A model generated the notes under the pieces. That model was given only the letters and a program-made list of their open reading frames with translations, had not been told where the DNA came from and ran no database searches. From assembly GCA_004352715.1 (NCBI GenBank), contig SCFE01000074.1:1917923-1981922 (forward strand): a stretch of 64,000 nt of DNA, written 5' to 3'. Source of the stretch: Hofstenia miamia (Eukaryota > Xenacoelomorpha > Acoela). Of this stretch, positions 35,131 to 46,173 are shown piece by piece; position 1 is the stretch's first letter; every line of letters starts with the position of its first letter. The translations under genes were made by a program, and so were the position numbers.

Positions 35131-35342
35131 TGGTTTTAGTCTTACAAATTTNGTAGAGCAAACTATCGTTTGTCCCAGTGGTGATTCGATACTTAAGCCT
35201 TGAATGTGAATCTTACATTTTCTTAGGACCATCATGGAAAATATGATTCTGATCTTCTTGTAACAATGAATTATATTCAATAGTGTCTTATTAACGGAAT
35301 ATTTGTAAATAATGACCTTGCATCGCAGATTGTCATGATTTT
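35131..35342. other. Short non-coding spacer
   Basis: Nothing recognised; one ambiguous base (N) at about 35152. Confidence 0.4.
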
Positions 35343-35353
35343 TGAAAATCTCA

Positions 35354-35397
<44 letters not shown>

Positions 35398-35512
35398 TAT
35401 ATTATATCAAATAAGAATCATTATAAATTTATATATATATATATATATATATTGTTATATTATATGAAATACGAATCATTGTAACTATGTAGATAAATTT
35501 ATGAATTTCTGT

Positions 35513-35593
35513 GCAGTCATGGCCGAGTGGTTAAGGCGTTAGACTTGAAATCTAATCCCTCTGGGGTCGCAGGTTCGAATGCTGCTGACTGCG
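35513..35593 (+). tRNA. tRNA-Ser (anticodon TGA)
   Basis: Acceptor stem GCAGTCA pairs perfectly with TGACTGC, with G as discriminator base. The D arm reads GCCGAGTGGTTAAGGC (A box). The anticodon loop CTTGAAA with stem TTAGA/TCTAA gives TGA. A long variable arm follows (CCC/GGG stem), typical of class II serine tRNAs. The T arm reads GCAGG TTCGAAT GCTGC: its innermost pair is G-G where nearly all tRNAs have G-C. A run of five T at 35597-35601 is a normal RNA polymerase III stop. The T-arm mismatch leaves some doubt about function. Confidence 0.9.
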
Positions 35594-35655
35594 ATATTTT
35601 TATTTATGGAAATTATGAATTTCGTATTCAAATTCATAAGAACCAACTTTCAAAC

Positions 35656-35694
<39 letters not shown>

Positions 35695-35762
35695 TTTATT
35701 TTTTGATAAGTAATATCAAATACGAATCATTATATCTATGTACATAAATAATGATTTTTTGC

Positions 35763-35820
35763 GCAGCCATGGCCGAGTGGTTAAGTCGTCAGACTCGAAA
35801 TCTAATCCTTTCGGGATATT
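35763..35820 (+). pseudogene. Truncated tRNA-Ser-like copy (anticodon CGA)
   Basis: Begins GCAGCCATGGCCGAGTGG and keeps the D arm and an anticodon loop CTCGAAA (CGA). It stops in the variable arm: the T arm and the 3' half of the acceptor stem are missing. The anticodon stem has a C-A mismatch. It is a decayed duplicate of the neighbouring tRNA with a changed anticodon. Confidence 0.8.
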
Positions 35821-35864
35821 GAAGTTATCAATTTCGTTTTAGAAATCTTAAAAATCTAATTTCA

Positions 35865-35899
<35 letters not shown>

Positions 35900-35900
35900 T

Positions 35901-37022
35901 CATTTGTTGATATATTATTTCTGTTCTTTGAAATTGTCTTTACAAAAAGACTGTTTTTCTTTGAGTTGGAGTATTGTGATAACTTTTGACAGTAATCATT
36001 GATGAATACTAATATATTTGAAAGGTGAATTCACGAAAGATGTTAGGCAAATGTTCATTGTTGTACATATATGTTTTCAACATTCAATTGTAACCATCTA
36101 TTGTGGATTTCTGTGATAATTGTAAAGTTTAACTAAATGAAGAGCAACAGTATATGTTAGTGAGTCTGGACCAGCTTGTTTAAGGATCAACTATCTCATA
36201 TTATTGACTTTGCAGTAAAATGCTGATTGCAATTCTCTCTTCAGTTATTAACTGAAATTGCTGGAGAATCCTGTTGACTAAAATGTTAATAAATATCAAA
36301 TTGGTAACACTATTTTCAGTTAAACATATAGTTGTGCAAGAGTTGACTACTGAATTATGTGGAAGCCTTCCAGACATGATTCTAAGTTAAGGATGTTATC
36401 GGATATGTTTTCATTTTTATCTTCTATGTAGATAAATTAAACTGTTGCTTCAATAGTTTCTGTATATACTAAGATTTGATTCATTCATTACGCCATTCTC
36501 ATCTGCTTTGTCTTCATCTTTAAGGAAGCAAAAAATAAGTGGTTTAAACCATCAATTTATATTGATGCAACCAATTTGTTCACATGCTTCTTTGAATTTT
36601 GATGAATTTTTAAGTGCTTTTCAGGGAAGTTTTCTGTTCAAAGATAATGTGTACTGAACTATGTAGATACTCTTTGCTAATTTCCTCTCTAATCCATTCC
36701 TCAGAGAAGATCAGAGTGATTACCTTAAGGTATTCCTCTTTGTCAATTATCATAGGCTTTGCTTAGTAAACTATCCAGTTTTTGCCAATACTATAGAGGT
36801 TATATGGTACTTCTAAGAAGCTGTTTAAGCTGAGATGACAATGCATTTGGTAGGAATGAAGTAAGGGTGGAATACTTCTCTTTTGATAATTGAGATTTTG
36901 GTAATGAATTTTTTAGAACTGACTCAGTGTTTGTTGCTGGGATCAGAGGTTGAGGAGCTGACTTGGGAAAGAGGTCTCAGTATCTGATATTTGGCAGGGA
37001 TATGAGATGTTGAAGGAACTCA
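35901..37022. other. Non-coding stretch, nothing recognised
   Basis: AT-rich sequence without ORFs or repeat ends that I could support. It would be downstream of the possible exon at 37023-37261. Confidence 0.4.
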
Positions 37023-37261
37023 TTAGAATGTTTTATTGCAACTTTTTGTGAAGTTTGAGTGGTTAGTAGAATTTAAGGGAAAATCCTCAATTGCTCCCAT
37101 ATCTGCACCTGTTCGCTTATATGGATAAAGATGTTTGGGGCTGATATCACCTGAGTTTAAGTCAGGTGCACTTATCATGTGATTCACATTGTTTGTGCTA
37201 CTGGGAGACATAGCTGCTGCAGCTGTTTGGCTATTGACTGCATAACACATTTCATCACCTA
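37023..37261 (-). CDS. Possible terminal exon of an unrecognised protein (receptor-tail-like)
   Basis: On the minus strand, a pyrimidine-rich tract ending TTGTCTTTAG is followed by an open stretch of about 79 codons starting GDEMCYAVNSQTAAAAMSP and ending in NFTKSCNKTF and a stop. Entry is in phase 1, the phase used by every exon of the Ig-type gene in this window. The Tyr, Ser and Pro content resembles a cytoplasmic tail. No partner exon was found on this strand nearby, so the link to an Ig-type receptor is speculation. The composition is clearly less AT-rich than the neighbourhood. Confidence 0.4.
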
Positions 37262-37499
37262 AAGACAAAGATACAATTTTAATGCCTCATTTTTTATGAT
37301 AAATATTTGTTTAGCTAATTGATTGGTTGTGTACACATTGGCAACATAGATTTAACTTTGCATTTGTTCTTGACATAATGTTTTCATCAAAACTAGCAAT
37401 ACAGGTTTTTTCATAATATTCAGCATTATTGTTTTGAATTTACTTAACATTTTTAGAGCTATTGATGCTTGCAAATTCAATGACTTCAGAAACATGTTT

Positions 37500-39900
37500 A
37501 TGTTTTTGGAAATTATAGATTGAGTTCATAATTGTTGTGAAGAAAAACTCTTTATCCCATAGGGACTAAATCAGTTATTTGAAGATTTTTGTACTTGGCA
37601 AGCATTAGTAATTACACCTGGGTGGAACTGATAAACTTGGTCACCAACTTTGTGAGGTTCTCTATACAGAATGTGATCATATTAATATTGTTGTCTATGG
37701 GACTCTTCTCAGTGTTGGCACAAATACTTTGTAGGTAGCTTCAGCTTTTCAGTTATCACTAATATTGAAGCAGTAGTTGTTAAAAAGTTTGAAATTGGAA
37801 TATGTCCTTGACTACCAAAGGCAGCCTTGTAAAGTGTTAGCTTAATTGTAGCATGGGTGGAAGCATTGAAAAAATACTCAATTTTGGAGAGTAAGTCAGG
37901 ACAATTTTATTCAACAACATGTGAAGTAGCTGTTTAATCAATTTGATTAAAGTTTACTTACCATATTTGACTGCACCATTAACTTTGTGAAGGTAGTTGT
38001 GCACAATTCGAAGATTTTTCACTAGACATTCAAAGACAATTTCTGGTGAAAAACTCGAATTGTCGAGTAGCTGTGTGGTGCCGGTACAGTGGAGAGACAC
38101 TATTTTCCATTTACGTTGTTTTGTTATAGAAAATTCCCCCATAACCCTAGTGATTGGTGTTGAAGGACTTCGGGAAGATGAGAATGAGAATAGAGTTTTC
38201 TATTGACAGCATCGATAGAATGCAGCCAACTCGGCTTGGTCAAGGAAGATGTGTGGGACTATTGTTTGAGGGAAGTATAAGTCCAAATTTATCAAGTACA
38301 GAAACATCTCAGATAAAGCAATTATTACATGAATATGAAGATGTGCTTAGCAAGGACGAGTATGATGCGTGGAGTGAAATGCTAAAGTCACTTGGCTCAA
38401 AATTATCATTATCGTGTCCTTTTTATCCAAAAAGTAACGCAATTGTGGAACGGGTACACAGGATCTTGAAAGATTGCCTACGTTACCAGCATAAATCATG
38501 GGCACTAGCATTGCAGGAAATGGTATATTAACGATCAGTGCACAAAAGACTGATCTATCACCATTTCAATTCTTATACAGGACGAGCGCCTCATTACCTC
38601 AGGACTGGCCTACGGAAAGTACGCCATTTTAACATTATCAAGGCCCGTGTCCCAAATTGGCATATACGAAAAGCGTCAAATAAAAAACAATTCGTTAGAA
38701 CCTTGTTATGGATTTCTGAGCAAGTCCTCCAACTTGTCAATGGACGTTTTGTTCACATGGACAACTGTTCGGTACAATTCTGAAATGATGTGGAAAATTG
38801 GAGGGGAATATTGTGAGGACTGGATAATGTTGAATGTTTAATGTTGAGACGTGGTATTTAGTGTTGTGCAAATATTTAATGATTGTCGTCTGATATTTGT
38901 AGTAATACGGCAGTTGTAAAATAGAATTTAGAGCGCGTAGTCGTCTTGTAACAGAAGAGTATGCTTTTCAAATTGTGCACCCTGATCAATTATAGGACCA
39001 AACATACATATCTAACTGTTAGTATCATATTAGAAACTTTTTGAGCTTTAATATTTTTAGTTCGACCATTTTCCAATATTTATCAAAAATATCCACCAGT
39101 AATAAAGCATAGGAATGAAAATCTTCATCTTTATATAGCTGTTCAATGTCCATGTTCACAATTTTGTTCACGCACTCAGAAAGAATATTCTACAGTTACC
39201 TGCATTCCTCTGGAAATTTCTTCGTTTTGCATTGTCCATAACATTTTCTATTGTTTTTTTTAGTATGTGGTAACAATTTTTTCATGAATTAATCTTTGTT
39301 TGCTACATGGCATTGTGGCCACATTTATAAAATTTCTTCAGGGCATCTCTTTTGTAGTACTTGGGCGGAGCAATTCTCTTGGAATGTTTTGATGCTGCAT
39401 ACAAAATACCATTCTTTGTAAGTTCCAAATATGTTTTTGTAATAGTGCATTGCCAAGGGATCAATGATTTCATTTCCAATCTTTTCTTTTGCAATTATTT
39501 GTTTGAAATGATGTCATTATGTTGATCACCTGAGATTTCTTCAGCTGTAACTTCATCCTTGATCATTGTAGTGAGTGGAGCACATATTGGTTTACCATTT
39601 TAATCCACTAACTAGAAAGAGTTCGAAGGTTTTAAAAGATTCAATTAAAGTCAATATTTTGAGCTTGGTAGCATCAACATGATGTTCAGATGGTTTGAGT
39701 TCATGTGAAAAGCATTGAATTGGTTGCTTTTGTGCATGTTGAATTTGGCTGAAAGTAGCATTAATGGCAGCTGTGCTAGTGTCATTATTGAGAATAAACT
39801 TGTCTGAATATGTTGGAGTACTTAGGGATTTGATAGTTGTTATTTCCTTATTTTGGATATCTATTCTTCCTGTTGGCACTAGTAGAAGAGACTAGAAGCT
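37500..39900 (-). mobile_element. Second gypsy relic, interrupted
   Basis: Same family as the element at 26.7-33.9 kb but more decayed. Reading 5' to 3': RNase H (39879-39592, with NNDTSTAAINATF and HHVDATKLKILTLIES), integrase zinc-finger region (about 39500-39200), integrase core (LLLVDIFDKYWKMVEL at about 39090) and the second Asp region (near 38980). An interruption at about 38035-38960 comes next, then the integrase Glu region (HKVNGAVKYGK, about 37990-37958) and the downstream part to about 37500. At the catalytic Glu this copy has Lys (NGAVK). Confidence 0.8.
37997..38960 (+). mobile_element. Gypsy-type Pol fragment nested in the relic, RT/RNase H missing
   Basis: Plus-strand reading, opposite to its host element. 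It starts in the end of the protease domain (38035-38160, with SPITLVIGVEGL), continues into the pre-RT linker (LLHEYEDVLSKDEYD, to about 38365) and switches directly to integrase (WSEMLKSLGSKLSLSCPFYP, then NAIVERVHRILKDCLRY with the catalytic Glu). It then runs on to a C-terminal segment near 38760 (VNGRFVHMDNC). RT and RNase H are absent. It belongs to a gypsy lineage different from its host. No LTRs were seen. Stops break the frame at 38531 and 38783. Confidence 0.7.
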
Positions 39901-39949
39901 CATGCCACTCTGAACTTTTGACTTAGGCAGACATATATGACATGACTGT

Positions 39950-40150
39950 GATCTAATTGTATACTTTGCCCATCTGTCTGTCTCTGATGTCATTGGAATG
40001 TATTCTGTTTGTTGAAATATTTGTTGACGAAAAAAATTTAGTTGTATTGTTTATTATATATTTTCTCAATATATTTTGCATTTTACAAACATTTGCTGCT
40101 AATGTGAGAGACTGAAATTCTTTTGTTAAAAGTTGTAATTATTTCTAAAA
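39950..40150 (+). repeat. Dispersed repeat family R1, copy 2
   Basis: Contains CCATCTGTCTGTCTCTGATG and then CTAATGTGAGAGACTGAAAT. The first matches about 61680-61700 in the same orientation. The second matches the complement of 18197-18216. It seems to be the most complete copy of the three. Confidence 0.55.
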
Positions 40151-40327
40151 AAAATATTAATTAAAATTTAGAAAAATAAATATAAATACATGCTTTCACA
40201 GAGGCATACTCTCACCATGCAGAGAAAACTAGCATTTATAAATTCATTTACAAAAAAATAGTAAATCCACTAATAAATGATAAAGTTTTTAATATGATTT
40301 ATCTAGCGAATTTCATCTACAGTTCAA

Positions 40328-40610
40328 TGAACATTGATTATTCATCATAACTTCATGTTCAGATGGGAATGTTGGAGGTGACTGTTAAGAAGATAAAGAA
40401 TTTTGTATGTTCTTTTCAAATCGATATTGAATCAGGAAGATATTTTTCGTCATCCAATGACAGCAATAAGAAGGCATGCTCATGAAATTTCAGTGCAGAC
40501 AATCATTTTTGATGATAAATATTACCTCATGCAAAATTGCATGTTTATGAATTCAACACCATAACATCTAATTTAATGGTTAATAAACAACTCAAGTGAG
40601 GTGACACTCA
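40328..40610 (+). repeat. Direct repeat R2, copy 1
   Basis: About 280 bases starting near GAACATTGATTATTCATCAT and ending near CAACTCAAGTGAGGTGACA, matched in the same orientation by 44588-44860 with roughly nine bases in ten identical by eye. The two copies are 4 kb apart. They may be solo or flanking terminal repeats of a lost element, or independent copies of a dispersed repeat. Confidence 0.75.
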
Positions 40611-42768
40611 CGATTGAAAACAAATGACAATTAACAATAAACGCTATCATTTATCATGTAGTATATAATTAATTTAACATCATGCGATATACCCGAAACA
40701 ATTCATTAAAAAATAAAACTGATTACTTTTTTAAAAGAAATATCTGTAAAACCAACTAGGAGTAATATCGCAAAAAAGCGTTAATAATCAAAACCTGAGA
40801 AATATCATAGATTAAATTATAAAAATTCTCACTAAAAAGTTTGAAATCTTTCCATTATGCCGGCTGTATTTCTATATGTGTACAAAGTTGCACTTTTTCA
40901 CAGACAGTATTAACATTACATAGTTTTTATCTATATCCAAGTGAGTATACAGAAAGGGCCGCGGGGGCGTGGCCCCCTTTAAAATAAAAATAGTTATTCA
41001 AAAAAGCCCTATAGAGCTATATACATTCATATGCATATTCATCATATTGATCTGCGCAGAACAGGAGCAGATACAGAGGGAGGCCAAGGGAAGTTTCCCG
41101 AGTCACCAATAAAATAAGAATAGTTGGTTAAAGTTGTGCAAACAATTACAAACCAAATTCTTTTGTACCCAATAGGATGCATCAAGTTGCTGTATTCAAA
41201 TTCAATAATATGGAGGGGGTGTTTCAACAGCATCCACATTCTCCAAAATTATAAGAAACACTTCTGTCACTTCTCAAAACTCAGTCCAATTTGTCTTAAT
41301 TTTGCTATTTCATTGATTTTAACAAGATTCTTGCATTTTGGGATATTTGATTTTCTTTGATTTTATCAAAATATTCAACAAAGTGAATATAATTTGACGA
41401 GTAGGCACAATTATACTTGAACATTTTGATCTCTACTTAATCTATATCTTTAAGAATGCTCCTAAAATTTTTCATTTGTAGTACATAATGAAATACTATA
41501 ATTTGAAATACATAATGTATTGAAAAGTAGTACACAAAAATACCATAGTTCTTAAAAATAATTCTATTTTGTTGAAAAATTTGATACAATTTCAGGCAAT
41601 TGTCCTCTATAACATTTTTACTTTGGGCTATAAACAATGAAATAATAAAAATTTATAAAAAAAATTATGTTGCTCTTGAGAATTTGACAAATTGTATATT
41701 TGCAATTTTGGAGTCAGTAAATGATTGTGAATTTCACGCATAGTTTTGCATTTACAAATTAAAAATTAAATGCTTTTTAATCAGCACCGAATTATGCACT
41801 TAAAATTTTATCCTGCATTGGACCCCTTTTAAAAATATTTCTATATCCACCATTGTCAATACCCCATTATATAAATGTCAAAAAGTAAGCAATTGTAAAG
41901 AGGGTTGCTTAAAAAATTAATAATCATTCACTTTATAAATTATCACTATTAAATAAAACATTTTCAAATTATATGATACTATAATTTACTCACAAGTTAA
42001 CAAAATTTCAATTATTATCAAAACAGGTTTTGTAAATTTTGTTTTTCCCAATTTATAAACCTATGTAAATGATACGATTTATTAATTCACCACTTCTGGT
42101 ACAAAAGATAAAAATTTTTAAAAATGATGAATAACTTATTTATTTTGGGCTACATTTTAAGAAATTTTTTACATTTTTGAATTTCATAAGTGTCTTTTAT
42201 ATTAAGAGTTAAATATATACTGCTAGACCATGTATCATTGAAATGAATGAACGCACAATTTGATGCATGGAAACTAATTGTAATTATATTGATGAATGAC
42301 TTTGCAGTTGATTTATAAATTAAATGAGTCTTTTCATAATTGAAGAAGGACTAATCGTTTCCATTACATAGTGTGGTCCAATAAAGAGATGCTGTCTTTT
42401 CTTTTTATTATTACTACACAAAAATTGTACTCAGAATTGAACTAATAATATTTTCCTGGATTCTTCTTTTTACAATGCTATTTACAGTCCAAGCAGTTCA
42501 TTTCATCACAGCACTAAAATGCACTAAAGGCCTCTTACCATAACACCTGACAATATAACAAGCAGTGTCTAAATGTAGAAAAGGTAGATCGTTATTAAAC
42601 AAGACAACACACAGGTAGATAAGGTTGACTGGTAATTACAACATAGAAAACACTCAACAAACTACATAAAACCAAAACTCACACTTATTTACAGGAATCA
42701 TTAAAAAGTACATGAAAAATACATTTAAAAAGGGTGTTACGATTTAATTTTAAAAAATATATATATAT
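40611..42768. other. Non-coding stretch with possible decayed MITE ends
   Basis: No gene. A G/C-rich patch at 40957-40985 (GGGGGCGTGGCCCCC) and another around 41075-41105 resemble hAT-MITE ends seen elsewhere in the window, but I could not pair them or find target duplications. Confidence 0.4.
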
Positions 42769-43081
42769 CAGACTTGTCAACGAGCCAAGCCGAGCCGAGC
42801 TTGAGCACAGTATTTGACACACAACGAGCCCAAAACGAGCCTATTTTAGGCAAAACAAGTTTATAGTTCTGCTTGTTAATTTGATTATGTAAATTTTTCG
42901 TATTTTTTGCAGTCAGTATGCCTTTCCTATAATCATATTTAAGAAATGTTTATTAAATAATAGGAAGAGTTATGTAAAAAATTATTTGAGTAAAATATTT
43001 TTAAAAAAATACCGAGCTAAAACGAGCCNGAACTTACACAAATTTTAAACGAGCCGAAATGTCGGCTCGTTGATACGTCTG
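42769..43081. mobile_element. hAT-type MITE, family B, copy 2 (inverted)
   Basis: Begins CAGACTTGTCAACGAGCC and ends GGCTCGTTGATACGTCTG. It is homologous to 16241-16614 in the opposite orientation. It is flanked by ATATATAT on both sides; this fits an 8-base target duplication but cannot be distinguished from insertion into a TA microsatellite. ACGAGCC or its complement recurs along both subterminal regions. One ambiguous base lies near 43029. Confidence 0.85.
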
Positions 43082-43173
43082 ATATATATATATATATATA
43101 TTTACAAGGACATAAAATATACAGCAAAAAAGAATGCTAAAAATGATAAAGAATAATATGTACTTCTGAGTTA

Positions 43174-43490
43174 CTAAATGCGGTCTTTTGTCATGGCTAT
43201 GCTCTTAATACAATATTCAATTTCATTATAAAAGTTGCTGCTAGTTACTAGGTCACCTAAGTAATTAAAATCAATTGGCTTATCTGGTAATCTAGCTTGG
43301 AAATATAAGATCAAGTGCTTCGGATGTTTATCTTCCTGCTGGCATAGGTGACACATTTGATGTTGCTATTAACCTAAAGAAAAAGAACTTATTCCTGTTA
43401 ATTATTCTATTTAGGGTGCCTTTGTACTGTAAGGTCTTATAGTATGGCCTGATGCTGGAATGCCGAACCCTATTGATGATGCTAATAATT
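43174..43490 (-). pseudogene. LINE C-terminal relic
   Basis: Minus-strand reading frames contain IRPYYKTLQYKGTLNRII followed after a frameshift by CHLCQQEDKHPKHLILYF. This resembles the region after reverse transcriptase in some LINEs, where a Cys-Cys-His-type motif ends the protein. It is short and frameshifted, and the assignment is by pattern only. Confidence 0.45.
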
Positions 43491-44017
43491 TTAGTTGGCA
43501 TTGTGTTCCATTATGTGACACTTTCACGGTGAAAACAGGCATCCGTGTAGCACATTTCATTTTAAAAATGAAATTTTACAAGCTGTCAACTCCTAAAATT
43601 TTTATAAAATTATAAAGTAACTCCATACGTTTTAGGTTTCAGAATAATTTTTTGTTGCTCAGAGCTACAATGAGTTGGATTAAGCTGAAACTTTAGAGAT
43701 CGCAAGGTTTTCAATGTTGCTGTTAGTGTTGGACAGCTTTGGATAAACCCCATATTTAATGAAATATTCCATAGCATTTCTATTGAAGACTAGCTGCGTA
43801 TTGCAGCTGAATATAATTTGTTAATAGGATGCAAGTACGCCTTTAGAATTCCGTGAAGTATATTAATTTTTGATGAAATTTGCATGTAGTAAACATTAGG
43901 TAATTAGGTAACTGCAGTATATTAGCTTTGTATGCCGACAGTGGTCTTTGTTATTCCATATGGCATTGTTAGTGTAATCTTGAATTCCAATGCTTAAATT
44001 TAATAAGGAATAATGCT
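43491..44017. other. Non-coding stretch, possibly more LINE remnant
   Basis: Probably contains older, unrecognisable parts of the minus-strand LINE relic; nothing definite. Confidence 0.35.
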
Positions 44018-44025
44018 GTCAAGTA

Positions 44026-44290
44026 CAGGCCCGTTGCTTGCATTTGAAATTTAGGGGACAATGGCCCCGCAAAGTTCAATAAATTAATCATAGTTTAATT
44101 CTTATGAAATAGTTTCACACTTTTTCATTGAATTTTTGAATAGAATAGCATTAGTATTTTATATATTTTAACTAAAATATATTCACTCTAACTTAGTTAC
44201 AGAATAATGGAATTAATACTATAGAGTTTTGTATCCAGGATGCCAAGAGGAAGGCCATGCCCCCCTGGCCCTCCCCTAGCCACGACCCTG
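44026..44290. mobile_element. hAT-type MITE, decayed (family C)
   Basis: The left end CAGGCCCGTTGCTTGC and the complement of the right end CAGGGTCGTGGCTAGG form imperfect inverted ends. The 8-base flanks GTCAAGTA (44018-44025) and GTCAGGTG (44291-44298) agree in six positions. That would fit an old hAT insertion whose target duplication has drifted. Confidence 0.6.
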
Positions 44291-44587
44291 GTCAGGTGAC
44301 TATATCAGTATAAATTAAAATATCATGGATTCCATTTAATATATTAAAACTGTATTCAGCAGTGTTCAAACCATTGATTATGCAATGGTGGCGATCAAAA
44401 CCTAAATTTTCTCCTACCTGATTTAATTCAAATTTATGAGGCGTATCATTCTTTATGATTACTTCTCTACAGCTGATTTCTTCTGTAATCAATGGCAAAT
44501 CTTATGAAAAATTACTAAACAGTTTTTGAAAACTTCATCATTTTAATCAGGTTTAACAGCCATCAAATCCATTTTTATTAGGACTTG

Positions 44588-44860
44588 TGAACATTGATTA
44601 TATTCATCATAACTTCATGTTCAGATGGGAATGTTGAAAGTGTTAAGGAGATAAAGAATTTTGATCTTTTCAAATCGATATTGAATCAGGAAGAAATTGT
44701 TCGTCATCCAATGACAGCAATAAGAAGCCATAATAATGAAATTTCAGTGCGGACAATCATATGATGATAAACATTACCTCATGCACAATTGCATGTTTAT
44801 GAATTCAACACCATAACATCTAATTTAATTGTTAATAAGCAACTCAAGTGAGGTGACATT
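44588..44860 (+). repeat. Direct repeat R2, copy 2
   Basis: Partner of 40328-40610 in the same orientation. Shared landmarks are CTTCATGTTCAGATGGGAAT, ATCGATATTGAATCAGGAAG and CATGTTTATGAATTCAACAC. After the end both copies are followed by unrelated sequence. Confidence 0.75.
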
Positions 44861-45955
44861 CTATTTTAGAGCTCTTGAAGCTGATATTTAACAACTTTCA
44901 AACGTACAAAAACACGATTACGGCCAAGAAAATTACCTAGGCGGTGGAACGCTACACCACACTACAGGAAAATAAATGAGGATTTTATGTATATTTTAAT
45001 ATTTATTAATCTTCATCACAGTCATATTCTCTAAAACCATTTTGTAGTGTTTGTGATTTGATAGATTTTAGAAATATTGAGACTAAAAATTCTTGCATTG
45101 TAGGCATTCCCACAAACTAAAATTTTTCCCCAAGACATATTAAATGTGGTGTGGTATGGTATTGGGGATCGCCATTCCCACAAAAAGCCTGTTAATTGCA
45201 GCGGAATTATTGGGACCTCATTGTAGACAACAGTCACTTGAATGAAAATTTTTTAACAGTTTTTTGTTTGGGCCTAAAATTGCGGTTCGCAAACTTAGAC
45301 TTTGCTTCAACCGAGCTTGTTTTTATAAAACTATGTTAACAGTTAAAATAATAAACTCTGACAGAAGTAAGCAATTTTAATTTATAATCGATTTGGTGAT
45401 ATCAGTGTAATTCATACTACAAATTGGCATCCGATTCAAGAATTTCTGAAAAGAACTTAGCACGTAAATTATAATTCCTTTGCTTGATCATCTTCTCTGC
45501 AACTACCAACGCAAATCTGTGCTTGCACGTCTTTAATGAAAAGATCATTGCGTTGCTTTGTTTTGCGTAATTTTCATCAACCACCAAGTCTGACACAATA
45601 TTGTTTTTGAAAATTGTCAAAAGGTTTAGGAAATTTGTTAATGAACAATCTGTGTTTGATAGGTCGCTATTGAAACTTTCTCAGTACATGGATAGAGTAA
45701 ACATCGAGAATTCTTGTCGAGGGCACAATCAGAAGTATTGCTGAGGCATGTAGAGGGTTAATTGCTTTATTAACTACAGATTTGCCTTGCAAGCACAAAT
45801 ATCTTTTTTAGGAAATTATTATATGTCATTAGCGCAAGTTCTTGAAAAAATCAGAATTGATATAAAAATTTCATTCTGTAAAATTGACTTAAATCTGAGC
45901 AAGATATCATTAGATTTCCATAGTGTGCTAAGTTCCCAAGAACATATTATGGATG
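44861..45955. other. Non-coding stretch, nothing firm
   Basis: Two short minus-strand ORFs (45237-45031 and 45620-45417) have somewhat protein-like composition but no splice signals or recognisable domain. I do not call them genes. Confidence 0.4.
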
Positions 45956-45963
45956 ATCTCTAT

Positions 45964-46165
45964 CAAGCCTGTAGCCAGACCAAATTCCCAGGGGGGCACA
46001 CCTATGACGTAATGATATATTGAAAGCTGATTTGTGGTGTGTTTTTAAATGTTCAAAGGGGGACCCTTTTATATTTTTTTGGCACTACTGCTTACATTTT
46101 TCTCAGGGGGCACAGATTTTCCCAGGGGGCCGTGCCCCCTGGCCCCCTCCTTGGCTACAGCCTTG
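45964..46165. mobile_element. hAT-type MITE, family D
   Basis: The left end CAAGCCTGTAGCCAGACC and the complement of the right end CAAGGCTGTAGCCAAGGAGG form inverted ends. A perfect 8-base target duplication ATCTCTAT flanks the 202-base element (45956-45963 and 46166-46173). G- and C-rich blocks (GGGGGCC) lie near both ends. It is non-coding; the ORFs at 46039-46263 are incidental. Confidence 0.87.
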
Positions 46166-46173
46166 ATCTCTAT

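Larger units (their letters stand above)
35355..35900. repeat. Tandem duplication of a TA-microsatellite/tRNA unit
   Basis: Units consist of a (TA)n run, then a segment with ATATCAAATA or ATATGAAATA and GAATCATT, then a tRNA-Ser sequence. The upstream partial unit (35395-35430) lacks a tRNA, the middle one holds the full tRNA (35513-35593), and the right one holds a truncated tRNA (35763-35820). (TA)n runs lie at about 35358-35394, 35430-35452, 35660-35690 and 35876-35898. Confidence 0.8.

Noticed and set aside
40957-41105. G/C-rich hAT-like ends around GGGGGCGTGGCCCCC
   Set aside because: I could not pair the ends or find an 8-base duplication, so no element was called.
45417-45620. 67-codon minus-strand ORF with protein-like composition
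   Set aside because: No splice signals, domain or neighbours supporting it; ORFs of this length are expected by chance.
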